Positions 55,209 through 64,000 are shown, counted from the stretch's first letter. The stretch is 64,000 nt of DNA from Microvirga sp. (GCA_022241475.1 JAKOMT010000005.1:80115-144114); one strand, 5' to 3'. Made by a program: numbers and translations. The notes: generated by a model not told the origin, from the letters alone.

Positions 55209-56498
55209 ATGGATCGCATCATCATCAAGGGCGGCGGGCCCCTCAACGGGGTGATCCCGATCTCGGGAGCCAAGAACGCCGCGCTTCCGCTGATGACGGC
55301 GAGCTTGCTGACCGGCGAGACGCTCGAACTCGTCAACGTCCCGCGCCTCGCGGACGTGTCGCTTCTCCTGCGCATCCTGACCAATCACGGCGTCGACCAC
55401 ACCATCGTCGGACGCCGTCCCGGCGAGAGCGCCGAGACCGGCCAGACGCTTCGGCTGCAGGCCGCCTCGATCATCGACACGACCGCTCCCTACGATCTCG
55501 TCTCGCGCATGCGGGCGAGCTTCTGGGTCGTGGCGCCGCTGCTCGCGCGCTTCGGGGAGGCGCGGGTCTCGCTGCCGGGCGGCTGCGCCATCGGCACGCG
55601 GCCGGTCGATCTCCTCCTCGACGCGCTGACGACGCTCGGAGCCGACATCGACATCGACGCGGGCTATGTCGTGGCGCGCGCGCCCAAGGGCCTGCGCGGG
55701 GCCGAAATCGTCTTCCCCAAAGTGACGGTGAGCGGAACCCACGTCGCCATGATGGCGGCGACGCTCGCGCACGGCTCGACGCTGATCGAGAACGCGGCCT
55801 GCGAGCCCGAGATCGTCGATCTCGCCGATTGCCTCAACAAGATGGGCGCGAAGATCACGGGCGCCGGCACGCGCCGCATCGAGATCGAGGGCGTCGCCCG
55901 TCTCAACGGCGCGCGCCACGAGGTCCTGCCCGACCGCATCGAGACCGGCACCTACGCGATGGCCGTGGCCATGGCCGGCGGCGACGTGACGCTCGAGAAC
56001 ACGAACATCGAATTGCTGCGCTCCGCGATCACCGTGATGGAGCAGGCGGGCGTCGAGATCACGCCGACGAACTCCGGCCTGCGCGTGCGGCGCAACGGCT
56101 CCGGCATCAACCCGGTCGACGTGACGACGGCGCCGTTTCCGGGCTTCGCCACCGACCTTCAGGCGCAGTTCATGGCGCTCATGACCCGCGCCGGCGGGGT
56201 CTCGCGCATCCGCGAGACGATCTTCGAGAACCGCTTCATGCACGTGCAGGAACTCGCCCGTCTCGGCGCGAAGATCCGCCTCGACGGCGATCTCGCCATC
56301 GTCGAGGGCGTCGAGCGGCTGACGGGCGCGCCCGTCATGGCGACCGACCTGCGCGCGTCGGTGTCCCTCGTCATCGCCGGGCTCGTGGCCGAAGGCGAGA
56401 CGACGATCAACCGCGTCTACCATCTCGACCGGGGCTTCGAGGCTTTGGAAGCCAAGCTCACCCGCTGCGGCGCGATGGTCGAGCGGATCCGGGGCTGA
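55209..56498 (+). CDS. murA: UDP-N-acetylglucosamine 1-carboxyvinyltransferase
   Basis: MurA transfers enolpyruvate from phosphoenolpyruvate to UDP-GlcNAc, the committed step of peptidoglycan synthesis and the target of fosfomycin. The 429-residue protein begins [20 protein letters not shown] with KNAALPLM, has [17 protein letters not shown], the loop [15 protein letters not shown] containing the active-site Cys, and later [44 protein letters not shown] and [14 protein letters not shown]. The Cys means the enzyme should be fosfomycin-sensitive. ATG 55209 is the family start. Confidence 0.97.
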   Translation: MDRIIIKGGGPLNGVIPISGAKNAALPLMTASLLTGETLELVNVPRLADVSLLLRILTNHGVDHTIVGRRPGESAETGQTLRLQAASIIDTTAPYDLVSRMRASFWVVAPLLARFGEARVSLPGGCAIGTRPVDLLLDALTTLGADIDIDAGYVVARAPKGLRGAEIVFPKVTVSGTHVAMMAATLAHGSTLIENAACEPEIVDLADCLNKMGAKITGAGTRRIEIEGVARLNGARHEVLPDRIETGTYAMAVAMAGGDVTLENTNIELLRSAITVMEQAGVEITPTNSGLRVRRNGSGINPVDVTTAPFPGFATDLQAQFMALMTRAGGVSRIRETIFENRFMHVQELARLGAKIRLDGDLAIVEGVERLTGAPVMATDLRASVSLVIAGLVAEGETTINRVYHLDRGFEALEAKLTRCGAMVERIRG

Positions 56499-56521
56499 CG
56501 CGCCTCAGGGCAAGAATCGCC

Positions 56522-57937
56522 TCACGGCAGAAAGCGCTGCGTCAGCCCCACGAGGCGGCGCACGCGCGGCCCGTAGAGGGAGGGCGTGAACCACGAGCCG
56601 GCGGCGCGCTTTCCAGTCTCGGCCATCGTCGGATAGGGCAGGATCAGTCCCGCGATCGCCGAAATCTTCATGCGCCGCGAGATCGCGAGACCCCAGACGC
56701 CGATCTGCTCGCCGGCGCCGGGCGCGAGGATCGTCGCGCCGAGTATTCTTCCGCCTTTGTCGAGCACGATCTTCGTCAGACCCTCGGTCCGGGCTTCCGC
56801 GCGCGCGCGGTCGTTGCCGGCGAGCGGTTCGGTGAGCGTGCGCACCTCATGGCCCGCCTCGCGCGCCTGCGCCTCGGTCAGTCCCACATGCGCGAGTTCC
56901 GGATCGGCGTAGGTCACCCAGGGCAGGGCGCTGTAATCGACCTTCGCCGGCAGCATGAAGAGCGCGTTGCGGATGACGATTCCGGCGTGATAGCCGGCGA
57001 TATGCGTGAATTGCGGGCCGCCCGCCACGTCGCCAATCGCGAAGACGCTGCGGTTCGACGTCCGCAGCCGCGCGTCGACCGCGACGCCCTTTTTCGCATC
57101 GTATTCGATCCCCGCGGCCTCGAGGCCAAGATCCTCGACGTTGGGAGAGCGACCGGCGGCGACGAGGAGATGCGTCACGCGAAGTAGCTCGCCGCCCTTC
57201 AGCGCCACGCGCACATCGCCCTCGCGTCCCGCGACGCTCTCGATCTCGACGTTCTCGCGGATGTCGACGCCCTCGGCGGCGAGCCGCGCGCGCAGCATCG
57301 CCACGGCCTCGGGCTCGTCGCGCGGCAGGATCGTGAAGCGCTCCAGAAGCGTGACCCGGGCCCCGAGCCTCGCGAAGGCCTGCGCCAGCTCGACGCCGAT
57401 CGGGCCGCCGCCGATGACGGCGAGCCGATCGGGGGCCTGCGTGAGCGAAAACACGGTTTCGTTGGTCAGATGCGGCGTCAGCGCGAGACCCGGCACGGGC
57501 GGGAGCGCGGCGCGCGAACCCGTCGCGACGACGAAGCGACGCGCCTTGATCCGCAGGCCGTCGACGTCGACATGCGCAGCGTCGACGAAGCGCGCATGAC
57601 CCCGGATCACCCGCACGCCGAGGCCTTCGAAGCGCTCGACGCTGTCATGCGGCGCGATTCCTGCGATGACGCCGTGGATATGGGCGTGGACGCGGGCGAA
57701 ATCGACGCGCGGCGGATCGTAATCGACGCCGAACCGCGCGGCCTCGCGGCCGGCATGGGCTGCATGAGCGGCCGCGATCAGCGCCTTGGACGGGACGCAG
57801 CCCGTGTTCAGGCAATCGCCGCCCATCTCGCCCTTCTCGATGAGGACGACCCGCGCCCCCATCTGCGCGGCTCCCGCCGCGACGCTCAAGCCCCCCGAGC
57901 CGGCTCCGATGACGCAGATGTCGAAGGTTTCGGCCAT
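56522..57937 (-). CDS. FAD-dependent pyridine nucleotide-disulfide oxidoreductase
   Basis: A 471-residue member of the dihydrolipoamide dehydrogenase/mercuric reductase family. FAD fold ICVIGAGSGGLSVAAGAAQM, redox-active disulfide in GGDCLNTGCVPSKALI (Cys42 and Cys47), NAD(P)-binding LAVIGGGPIGVELAQAFARL, the second FAD contact VFAIGDVAGGPQFTHIAGYH, and the dimer interface WVTYADPELAHVGLTEAQAR. The catalytic His-Glu pair of the interface, normally HPTxxE, reads YPTMAE, so the proton-relay His is Tyr. No mercury-binding cysteine pair at the C-terminus. It is not next to 2-oxoacid dehydrogenase genes, so it is unlikely to be the main Lpd. Substrate unknown. Confidence 0.85.
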   Translation of the reverse strand: MAETFDICVIGAGSGGLSVAAGAAQMGARVVLIEKGEMGGDCLNTGCVPSKALIAAAHAAHAGREAARFGVDYDPPRVDFARVHAHIHGVIAGIAPHDSVERFEGLGVRVIRGHARFVDAAHVDVDGLRIKARRFVVATGSRAALPPVPGLALTPHLTNETVFSLTQAPDRLAVIGGGPIGVELAQAFARLGARVTLLERFTILPRDEPEAVAMLRARLAAEGVDIRENVEIESVAGREGDVRVALKGGELLRVTHLLVAAGRSPNVEDLGLEAAGIEYDAKKGVAVDARLRTSNRSVFAIGDVAGGPQFTHIAGYHAGIVIRNALFMLPAKVDYSALPWVTYADPELAHVGLTEAQAREAGHEVRTLTEPLAGNDRARAEARTEGLTKIVLDKGGRILGATILAPGAGEQIGVWGLAISRRMKISAIAGLILPYPTMAETGKRAAGSWFTPSLYGPRVRRLVGLTQRFLP

Positions 57938-58055
57938 GTCGCCTCGCTCGTCGTTCCGGCGCAAGACGCGCCGCAGGGTCGCCACTCTAGCGCGTGCGCC
58001 GCCAAACCCCAGAGGCCCGGCAGGGTCGTCACGCATTCGTGTCCGGCGCTCGCGC

Positions 58056-58862
58056 TCAGCGTATTCCGAAGCGCTCCATCCAGCCGAAATCCTCGGCCGT
58101 CGCGCCACGCGGCTTGTACTCCAGGCCGATCGGCCCCGCGTAGGTCGAGGCGGCGATGGCCTCAAAGATCGCGGGGAAATTGATCTCTCCGACGTCGGGC
58201 GCCGTGCGGTGCGGAGCGTTGGCGATCTGGACGTGGCCGATATGCGGGAGGTGGCGCTCGAAGCGGCGCAGGAGGTCGCCCTCCATGATCTGGATATGGT
58301 AGAAATCGAAGAGCAGCTTGACGTTGGGCTCCCCGATCTCGCCCAGATGCTCGACGATCTCGTCCGAGCGCGAGACGAGGTTGCCGGGCCGATCGTGGTG
58401 GTTGAGCGGTTCGAGCATGAGCGTCAGCCCGACGCCCGCCGCCTCACGCGCGGCGCGGCGAATATTGGCGATATAGGTCGCGAGCGCGCCCTCGCGGTCG
58501 GCCGGGTCGGGCGCGCCGCTCATGACGTGGATCAGCCCCGCGCCGAGACCGAGCGCGTATTCGGCGGCCTGCTCGAAGCTGCGCCGGAAATCGTCCTCGC
58601 GGCCCGGCATGCCGGCGAGTCCCGCGTCCCCCCGCGCCGCGGCGCCCGGCGGGGCGTTGATGTTGTTCACCCGCAGCCCGGCCGCGTCGATCGCGTCCTT
58701 CAGTTCGGCGATCGAATGACCGTATGGAAATTGCAGTTCGACCACATCGAAGCCGCAGGCCTTCGCCTCCGCGAGGCGGCGGGGCAGGGGGAATTCGGTG
58801 AAGAGCGTCCCGAGGTTGGCGGAAAAGCGTGAGCGGGGGAGGGTCGGGCGTGGTTCGGTCAT
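58056..58862 (-). CDS. hydroxypyruvate isomerase-like TIM-barrel protein
   Basis: A 268-residue protein of the xylose isomerase-like TIM-barrel superfamily, closest in pattern to hydroxypyruvate isomerase (Hyi) and related sugar-acid epimerases. It shows FSANLGTLFTEFPLPRRLAE at the start, FDVVELQFPYGHS, NNINAPPG, the metal Glu in LMLEPLNHHDRPGNLV, LLFDFYHIQIMEGDLLRRFE with the metal Asp and His, IGHVQIANAPHRTAPDVGEI, and GPIGLEYKPRG with the last Glu. Metal ligands are all present. ATG 58862 is used; the open frame further upstream is not homologous. Role could be glyoxylate metabolism. Confidence 0.83.
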   Translation of the reverse strand: MTEPRPTLPRSRFSANLGTLFTEFPLPRRLAEAKACGFDVVELQFPYGHSIAELKDAIDAAGLRVNNINAPPGAAARGDAGLAGMPGREDDFRRSFEQAAEYALGLGAGLIHVMSGAPDPADREGALATYIANIRRAAREAAGVGLTLMLEPLNHHDRPGNLVSRSDEIVEHLGEIGEPNVKLLFDFYHIQIMEGDLLRRFERHLPHIGHVQIANAPHRTAPDVGEINFPAIFEAIAASTYAGPIGLEYKPRGATAEDFGWMERFGIR

Positions 58863-59048
58863 GAAATCCGTCGGGAAGCGCGAGCAGGTCCGGCAGCATA
58901 GCGGCTGGCGTGGACGACGCCAGCGCGCGCGCCTTGCTCTGACCGAAACATTTGATGTGGACAGGCTTGCAATCGGGTGCTTCACGAACTTAACAGCAAT
59001 CTAAAGTGGCTGTCTCCGCGCCATCCGGCGCTCAAGCGGAACGCCTCC

Positions 59049-59390
59049 ATGAAGTCCTTCGCCATCGTCTTCTGCGCGGCCGGTCTCGCGCTCGCGGCCT
59101 GCGCCAAGCATCCCGATTCGATAGCGCCGTCTTATGTCAGTGAGGTCGGCTATCAGAGCTGGAGCTGCGCGCAGCTCGGCGAGGAGACGCAGCGGCTCTC
59201 CTCCGCGCTCGCCGCCGCCTCGACCCGTCAGGAGCAGGCGCGAAGCAACGACGTCATGGGCGTGATCCTGATCGGCCTGCCGGTCTCCTCGCTGTCGGGC
59301 GACAACATCGCGCCCGAGATCGCGCGTCTCAAGGGCGAGCAGGAGGCTGTGCGCAAGGCGCGGATATCGAAGGATTGCAGGGCGGCGTGA
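59049..59390 (+). CDS. putative lipoprotein
   Basis: A 113-residue exported protein with a lipoprotein signal peptide: SFAIVFCAAGLALAACAKHP, lipobox LAAC with the lipidated Cys at residue 17. The mature part begins with a short polar stretch, contains YQSWSCAQLGEETQRLSSAL and a helical coil, and a short hydrophobic patch (VMGVILIGLPVSSL). Similar small lipoproteins with a WSC-x-QL motif occur across alphaproteobacteria; function not known. ATG 59049 is the only start that gives the signal peptide. Downstream 107 bp lead to pyrE. Confidence 0.75.
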   Translation: MKSFAIVFCAAGLALAACAKHPDSIAPSYVSEVGYQSWSCAQLGEETQRLSSALAAASTRQEQARSNDVMGVILIGLPVSSLSGDNIAPEIARLKGEQEAVRKARISKDCRAA

Positions 59391-59497
59391 AGGAGGCTGC
59401 GTAAGGGGGCCGGCGGCGTTTCGGGCTTGCGCCTTCATGGGGCATCTGCCACACGAATGCCGCCCAGACACGCTCCCAAAGCCAGACGAGGTTCGCG

Positions 59498-60190
59498 ATG
59501 ACCAGCTTTCCCGACAGGACCCTGATCGCCGACATGACGGCGAAGATGCTTCTCGAGGTTCAGGCGGTTCATTTCCGCGCGGACGAGCCCTTTCGCTTCA
59601 CCTCCGGCTGGGCGAGCCCGGTCTATATCGATTGCCGCAAGCTGATCTCCTATCCGCGCGTGCGCAACACGCTGATGGATTTCGCGTCCTCGGTGATCCT
59701 GCGCGAAGTCGGCTTCGAAACGCTCGACGCGATCGCCGGCGGCGAGACGGCGGGCATTCCCTTCGCCGCCTGGATCGCGGACCGCCTGTCGATGCCGATG
59801 CAGTACGTCCGCAAGAAGCCCAAGGGCTTCGGGCGCGACGCGCAGATCGAGGGGCATTTCATCGAGGGCTCGCGAGTTCTTCTCGTTGAGGATCTGACGA
59901 CCGACGGCCGCTCGAAGATCAAGTTCGTCGACGCCATGCGCAAGAGCGGCCTGATCGTCGAGCACGCCTTCGTCGTCTTCCACTACGACATCTTCCCGCA
60001 GACGAAGGTGATGCTGCGCGAGAACGGCGTCGCCATGCACGCGCTCGCCACCTGGTGGGACGTGCTGCGCGTGGCGAAGACGCTCGGCTATTTCGACCCG
60101 GCCACGCTGGCCGAAGTCGAGGCGTTCCTCACCAACCCGACCGAGTGGTCGGCGGCGCACGGCGGCGCGTCGGAGCTTCCGGCGAACTGA
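59498..60190 (+). CDS. pyrE: orotate phosphoribosyltransferase
   Basis: Joins orotate to PRPP to form OMP in pyrimidine synthesis. The 230-residue protein has [52 protein letters not shown], the flexible-loop region [19 protein letters not shown] and the PRPP-binding motif [20 protein letters not shown]. This is the longer alphaproteobacterial type. ATG 59498 opens the protein. It ends 52 bp before the DedA-like gene on the same strand. Confidence 0.96.
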   Translation: MTSFPDRTLIADMTAKMLLEVQAVHFRADEPFRFTSGWASPVYIDCRKLISYPRVRNTLMDFASSVILREVGFETLDAIAGGETAGIPFAAWIADRLSMPMQYVRKKPKGFGRDAQIEGHFIEGSRVLLVEDLTTDGRSKIKFVDAMRKSGLIVEHAFVVFHYDIFPQTKVMLRENGVAMHALATWWDVLRVAKTLGYFDPATLAEVEAFLTNPTEWSAAHGGASELPAN

Positions 60191-60242
60191 CCGACGGCGC
60201 GCCGAACGGCGCGGCGGAGACCTCCGGCAGCGGGACGCCCCG

Positions 60243-60812
60243 ATGCAAGACTTCCTGATCGAGCACGCGGGCAATCCCGCGATCCAGCTCGCGGCTCTCT
60301 TCGTCGGCCCCTTCATACTGGAGGAGGCGGCGCTTCTGGGCGGCGCGACGCTTGCCGCAGCCGGAGAGCTGTCTCCCGCCGCCGCGCTTCTGGCGCTCTA
60401 TCTCGGCATGGTCGTCAGCGACTGGCTGGTCTACGCCCTCGGCGCGCTCGCCGGCCGTTCCGCCCGGGTGCGCTCGTTCGTCGGGGAAGACAAGATCGCC
60501 TACGGCCGGCGCATGCTGCAGCGCGGCGCGCTCGTCGCCTACCTGACGGCGCGTCTCGTGCCCTGGCTATTGTTTCCGATCTTCGCCGGTTGCGGATTCG
60601 TGGGCGCGGGCTTTCTGAAATTCGCGGCGCTCAACGCGGTGATCGCGGCGATTTACACGAACGCGCTGTTCTGGAGCCTCTACGGCCTCGACCTGTTCCT
60701 CTTCGCATGGCTCGACGCGTGGGCGTGGCCGGTCATCGTGCTTGCGGTCGCGGCGCTCGTCGTCTTCGGCCGCATGGCGGCGAAACGTTACGCGGCGCGC
60801 GAGAAGCTCTAG
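60243..60812 (+). CDS. DedA/VTT family membrane protein
   Basis: A 189-residue inner-membrane protein with about five hydrophobic helices. Its pattern, FILEEAALLGGATLAAAGEL (the EE...G motif of DedA proteins near residue 27), VVSDWLVYALGALAGRSARV and YLTARLVPWLLFPIFAGCGF (R and P in the second conserved segment), matches the VTT/DedA family, some of whose members flip undecaprenyl phosphate or phospholipids. The equivalence is by motif only; the protein is slightly short. Overlaps the 3' end of the convergent hydrolase gene by four bases. Confidence 0.75.
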   Translation: MQDFLIEHAGNPAIQLAALFVGPFILEEAALLGGATLAAAGELSPAAALLALYLGMVVSDWLVYALGALAGRSARVRSFVGEDKIAYGRRMLQRGALVAYLTARLVPWLLFPIFAGCGFVGAGFLKFAALNAVIAAIYTNALFWSLYGLDLFLFAWLDAWAWPVIVLAVAALVVFGRMAAKRYAAREKL

Positions 60813-61795
60813 CGCCCGTCGCCATCGGCGGCTTTCATGTCTTCGATCGCGCAGGCGACGGCCGCCTCGATCTGCTCGGGATGCGTCCAGGGCAGAAAAT
60901 GGTCGCCGTCCTCGACGAGGATCAGGCGGACCTGCGACGACGCGGACAGCCTCTCGCGCAGATACAACACGTTCTCGACAGGCACCAGATTGTCGTCGAG
61001 GCCGTGCACGATCGTGACCGGAGCGCGCAACTCCGGCAGCCGCTCGCGCAGCGCTTCGAGTTCGGGCTGCAGGGCGAGCAATTCGGCGTTCGAGTTGGAG
61101 AGGTCGCTCGGCAGCATCCAGGAGAATGCGTCGAGCGACGCGATCGCCTGAAGCGGATGAACCTCCTCGCGCGCGGGATCGGCGGCGGAGCCGACGAGGA
61201 CGAGGCCGCCGATCTCGTCGGGCATGTCCAGCGCGGCGCGCAAGGCGACGGCGCCGCCGTAGGAATAGCCCACGACGATCGCCTTGCCCCCGCGCGGGTC
61301 GCGCATGAGCGGGGCGATCGCCTCCGCCTGGTCCGAGAGCGACGTGACGGCCTCCGCCGGACGCGTCTCGCCGAACCCGGGCCGATCGGGCGCCAGTCGA
61401 TACTGGCCCTCTGGCGCGTCCGCTAGGATAGGCCCCCACTCGATCGCCTCGCCCGGACTGCCGTGAAGGAAGACGACCCGCTGCCCCGAGGCGGGCCCGA
61501 CGGTGAGAAAACTCAACGAACCGTCCTCGTCCGTATTCGGATTGCGCGTCGCGCGCCGGAGGAGGCGCGTCTCGTCCTCCTCGTCGACGCCGTCGAGGCC
61601 GAGCCCCGTCACGGCGACGAACTGCTCACGCAAAGGACTGAGCGGCTCCAGAAGGGATCTCAGAACGCCGTCGCCCGCCGCCCTCTCCGGGTTCTCGATG
61701 ACGATGACGGCGGCCGGCGGGTTGCAGGCGGCGAGGTCGAAGAACATCCGGCGCCTCTTTTCACTCGCGGCGCGCCTGCTCCGGGAACCCCACAT
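60809..61795 (-). CDS. alpha/beta-hydrolase
   Basis: A 328-residue hydrolase. Strand-loop motifs: oxyanion region VVFLHGSPGEAIEWGPILAD, the nucleophile elbow in VGYSYGGAVALRAALDMPDE (Ser in GYSYGG, about residue 178), LVLVGSAADP, the acid Asp in IVHGLDDNLVPVEN and His in LVEDGDHFLPWTHPE. The start ATG 61795 has GGAG six bases upstream; the first 90 residues are not part of the hydrolase core and have one weakly hydrophobic stretch, of unknown purpose. An internal Met at codon 17 is a weaker alternative. Substrate unknown. It follows the ATP-grasp gene by 28 bp on the same strand. Confidence 0.82.
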   Translation of the reverse strand: MWGSRSRRAASEKRRRMFFDLAACNPPAAVIVIENPERAAGDGVLRSLLEPLSPLREQFVAVTGLGLDGVDEEDETRLLRRATRNPNTDEDGSLSFLTVGPASGQRVVFLHGSPGEAIEWGPILADAPEGQYRLAPDRPGFGETRPAEAVTSLSDQAEAIAPLMRDPRGGKAIVVGYSYGGAVALRAALDMPDEIGGLVLVGSAADPAREEVHPLQAIASLDAFSWMLPSDLSNSNAELLALQPELEALRERLPELRAPVTIVHGLDDNLVPVENVLYLRERLSASSQVRLILVEDGDHFLPWTHPEQIEAAVACAIEDMKAADGDGR

Positions 61796-61823
61796 GGCTC
61801 TCTCCGCATGGCCCGCGTCGTTG

Positions 61824-63026
61824 TCACGTCGTCGGCGGGTAGCATTTCCGCAGACGCTCCTGACGCATCTGCAGCCGGATCATCTCGCGCAAGCCGAGCG
61901 GACGAACTCCGTTGCGGATGTTTTGGGTCGCGATCTCGAAAAGACAAGCGTATTGCCGCCACAGAGCTCCATAGGCCTGACGCAATGTCGTTTCGCCGTC
62001 CCAGATGTGGAGCATCTCGGCTCCCGCGCCGTTGAGTTCGAGGATGAGAAAATCCTCGCCCTCGAGAAAGCGCTCGAACGTGTCGAAGCGCAGATCGAAG
62101 CGGCCGAAATGGAAGCCGTCGACGTCCCTGGCGATTGCGTCGATGCGCTCCTCGAGCGCCGGGGTGACGAGCGCGCAGGCGTCGCGATAGACCGCCCCGA
62201 CCCGCGCCGCCCGCGTCCCGGTCAGCGGCGCGACGCGGCCGGCCTCCTGAACGCGATCCCATTCGGATCCGTGGCGCGCCTGGTAGATCGAGGCGGATTT
62301 GCGCAGAACCGCGTCGTCGCGAACGAGTTCGGACAGCGTGCGGCGACCGTCGCCCACGACATGGGGGGCGTAGGTCAGCGCCATCGAGGCGATGCGTCCG
62401 CGGCGCTCGCCGGGTCGCCGGACGTAGAACACCCCGGCTTCGCCCGCGTAGGGCACGTAGGCTTGCAAGACGAGGCCCGCGCCCTCCGGCAGGGCGGCGA
62501 GATAGGCGGCGAGATCGGCGGGAGAATGGGCGAGCTTCACGCCCCAGCCCTGATAACCGCGATCGGGTTTCGCCACGAGCGGGAAGTCGACGCCAGCCTC
62601 CGCCAGGGCGGCGCAGATACCGGCCATTCGGGCGTCGTCGAAGGCGTCGCCGTCGGCGCGCTCGACGAGAATCCACGGAGCGACGCGGCTGCGCGCATGC
62701 GGCCCGAAGAGCGAAAGGCATTGGCTCTTCGATTCACCCCAGAGGCCTCCAGCCTCCATCGAGGGATTGGCGGCGGTCGGCGTCGTGAGACCCCCATGGC
62801 GGAGGGCGAGCGCGCACCACATGATCGCCGGAACGATGTAGAACACCTGATCCGAGAGTCGGCGCTTGAACGTCGGATAGAGCGGACCGCGCGCGAGCGG
62901 CGGCAGGCCGCAGCCCTCGCGCGGCGAGGACGCGCCATGAGGCGCGTCACGGCTCCCGGAGTCGGGCGCGCCGTCGCGTCGGGAGCGATTGATGATCGGG
63001 ATGGTGATGGCGGCCTCTGGCGTCAT
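61824..63026 (-). CDS. ATP-grasp domain protein
   Basis: A 400-residue enzyme with an ATP-grasp fold like D-Ala-D-Ala ligase or carboxylate-amine ligases. Features: the N-terminal ~50 residues are polar; LFGPHARSRVAPWILVERAD lies before the fold; DFPLVAKPDRGYQGWGVKLA holds the ATP Lys; YAPHVVGDGRRTLSELV is typical of the family; FHFGRFDLRFDTFERF and FLILELNGAGAE contain the acidic metal ligands. The reaction and acceptor are unknown. Its start overlaps no other gene; it lies upstream of the hydrolase on the same strand and 96 bp downstream of the pyc stop. Confidence 0.75.
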   Translation of the reverse strand: MTPEAAITIPIINRSRRDGAPDSGSRDAPHGASSPREGCGLPPLARGPLYPTFKRRLSDQVFYIVPAIMWCALALRHGGLTTPTAANPSMEAGGLWGESKSQCLSLFGPHARSRVAPWILVERADGDAFDDARMAGICAALAEAGVDFPLVAKPDRGYQGWGVKLAHSPADLAAYLAALPEGAGLVLQAYVPYAGEAGVFYVRRPGERRGRIASMALTYAPHVVGDGRRTLSELVRDDAVLRKSASIYQARHGSEWDRVQEAGRVAPLTGTRAARVGAVYRDACALVTPALEERIDAIARDVDGFHFGRFDLRFDTFERFLEGEDFLILELNGAGAEMLHIWDGETTLRQAYGALWRQYACLFEIATQNIRNGVRPLGLREMIRLQMRQERLRKCYPPTT

Positions 63027-63122
63027 TGCTTGATCTTCGCCGCCGCATAACTCGCTCGTCCGGGGCTTCCCTTCAGGAAGCTAAAATACTTCTCCCTGTC
63101 CGGCAACCACCGCAGGCGAACG

Positions 63123-64000
63123 TCACGCGTAGACGATCAGAAGGTCCTTCGCGTCGATCTGGTCGCCCCGCTGCACAAGCACCTCCGCGATCACGCCGTC
63201 GCGCTCGGCGTGGAGCGCCGTCTCCATCTTCATGGCCTCGATGGAGAGAAGCACGTCGCCGGCCTCGACCTTCTGGCCGGCCGCGACGGCGAGCGTCGAG
63301 ACGACGCCCGGCATCGGGGCGGCGAGGTGGGACGCGTCGCCCGGCGTCGCCTTGCGGCGGGCTTTCGCCGCGCCGGCGCCGTGCGCCCGGTCGGGCGCCT
63401 TCACGCGGCGGGGCTGGCCGTTCAGTTCGAAGAACACGGTCACCATGCCCTTATCGTCCGTCTCGCCGATGGCGAGGCAGCGCACGACGAGCGTCTTGCC
63501 GCGCTCTATCTCGATCAGGATCTCGTCCTCGGGCTTCATGCCGTAGAAGAATTCGGGCGTCGGCAGCGCGCTCACCGGCCCGTATTCCTCGCGCGTGCGG
63601 GCGAAGTCGGCGAAGACCTTCGGATACATCAGCCAGGAGGCGAATTCCTTGTCGTCGAGCGGCTGTTCGAGCTCGGCCTCGACGCGCCCGCGCTCGGCGG
63701 GGAGGTCGGCCGGCGCAAGCAGGGCGCCCGGGCGTTCGGTGTGGGGCACCTCGCCCTTCAGCGCCTTGCGCGCGATCGCTTCCGGCCAGCCGCCGGGCGG
63801 TTGTCCGAGATCGCCGCGCAGCATCGAGACGACGGAATCGGGGAAGACGATCTCCTTCTCCGGGTTCTCGACGTCGGCGACGGTGAGGTCCTGCGCCACC
63901 ATCATCAGCGCCATGTCGCCGACGACCTTCGAGGAGGGCGTCACCTTGACGATGTCTCCGAAGAGCAGGTTCACGTCGTGATACGTGCGCGCGACCTCGT
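63123..64000 (-). CDS. pyc: pyruvate carboxylase, C-terminal part (runs off the window)
   Basis: The visible 292 residues are the C-terminal end of a biotin-dependent pyruvate carboxylase, which makes oxaloacetate. The frame remains open to base 64000 and begins within EVARTYHDVNLLFGDIVKVT, part of the conserved carboxyltransferase end VNLLFGDIVKVTPSSKVVGD. The PC allosteric/tetramerisation region follows (EILIEIERGKTLVVRCLAIG), and the biotin-carrier domain ends the protein with AAPMPGVVSTLAVAAG and the biotinyl-Lys motif EAMKMETALHAERDG. Full-length PC is about 1150 residues; the rest lies right of the window. It supplies the oxaloacetate needed with C2/C3 assimilation. Confidence 0.93.
   Translation of the reverse strand, partial: EVARTYHDVNLLFGDIVKVTPSSKVVGDMALMMVAQDLTVADVENPEKEIVFPDSVVSMLRGDLGQPPGGWPEAIARKALKGEVPHTERPGALLAPADLPAERGRVEAELEQPLDDKEFASWLMYPKVFADFARTREEYGPVSALPTPEFFYGMKPEDEILIEIERGKTLVVRCLAIGETDDKGMVTVFFELNGQPRRVKAPDRAHGAGAAKARRKATPGDASHLAAPMPGVVSTLAVAAGQKVEAGDVLLSIEAMKMETALHAERDGVIAEVLVQRGDQIDAKDLLIVYA

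Overview
The window is about 64 kb of GC-rich (roughly two thirds G+C by eye), densely coding chromosomal DNA from an alphaproteobacterium, almost certainly of the order Hyphomicrobiales (Rhizobiales). The order-level call rests on markers that travel together in that group: an FtcR-type flagellar regulator, the envelope protein EipA (DUF1134) next to the CtrA-pathway phosphotransferase ChpT, an LsrB/VtlR-type LysR regulator with an AbcR-like small RNA beside it, and a methylsuccinyl-CoA dehydrogenase of the ethylmalonyl-CoA pathway. A Methylobacteriaceae/Salinarimonadaceae-like genome is my guess. No prophage, IS element, integron or CRISPR array was seen.

Layout. 1-6.4 kb: the end of a cell-wall cluster (murC fragment, murB), tyrS, anmK, then ureG and a HupE/UreJ nickel permease, and an orphan FlgC-like rod protein. 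6.5-11.6 kb: a 47-residue membrane protein, clpB with a clear terminator, a small hydrophilic protein, ftcR and a DUF1489 gene. 11.6-16.2 kb: a tandem-HD (HD-GYP) protein, then aroK-aroB and a CorC/HlyC-type CBS protein. 16.2-21 kb: a minus-strand operon dctP-dctQ-dctM-marR-M20 peptidase, with two stem-loops after dctP and a candidate operator upstream. 21.2-24.8 kb: a coiled-coil membrane protein whose last codons and stop form the first unit of a 16-bp tandem repeat, then eipA, a YHS-like protein and chpT. 24.9-30.9 kb: a compact chemotaxis operon cheA (hybrid)-cheW-cheY-cheB-cheR. 30.9-41.5 kb: lepA, two small genes, a probable AbcR sRNA next to lsrB, hemH, two ion transporters and a lipopolysaccharide-kinase-like protein. 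41.7-49.1 kb: ugd, a CaiB-type CoA-transferase, a short AT-richer insert carrying a TIR-domain protein, mcd and a secreted hydrolase. 49.1-64 kb: fosX, an acetyltransferase, a flavin oxidase, a 2-keto-4-pentenoate hydratase homologue, tRNA-Thr(GGT), hemA, murA, a flavin disulfide reductase, a hydroxypyruvate-isomerase-like protein, a lipoprotein, pyrE, a DedA-like protein, an alpha/beta hydrolase, an ATP-grasp enzyme and the C-terminal part of pyruvate carboxylase.

The main functional groups are peptidoglycan synthesis and recycling (murC, murB, murA, anmK), tetrapyrrole synthesis (hemA, hemH), motility and cell-cycle signalling (ftcR, chpT, che operon, HD-GYP), shikimate synthesis, and C2/C3 assimilation (mcd, pyc). 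The least ordinary items are the LsrB-AbcR regulatory locus, the TIR protein in its low-GC insert, the stop-codon-bearing tandem repeat, and the structured intergenic DNA of the TRAP operon.
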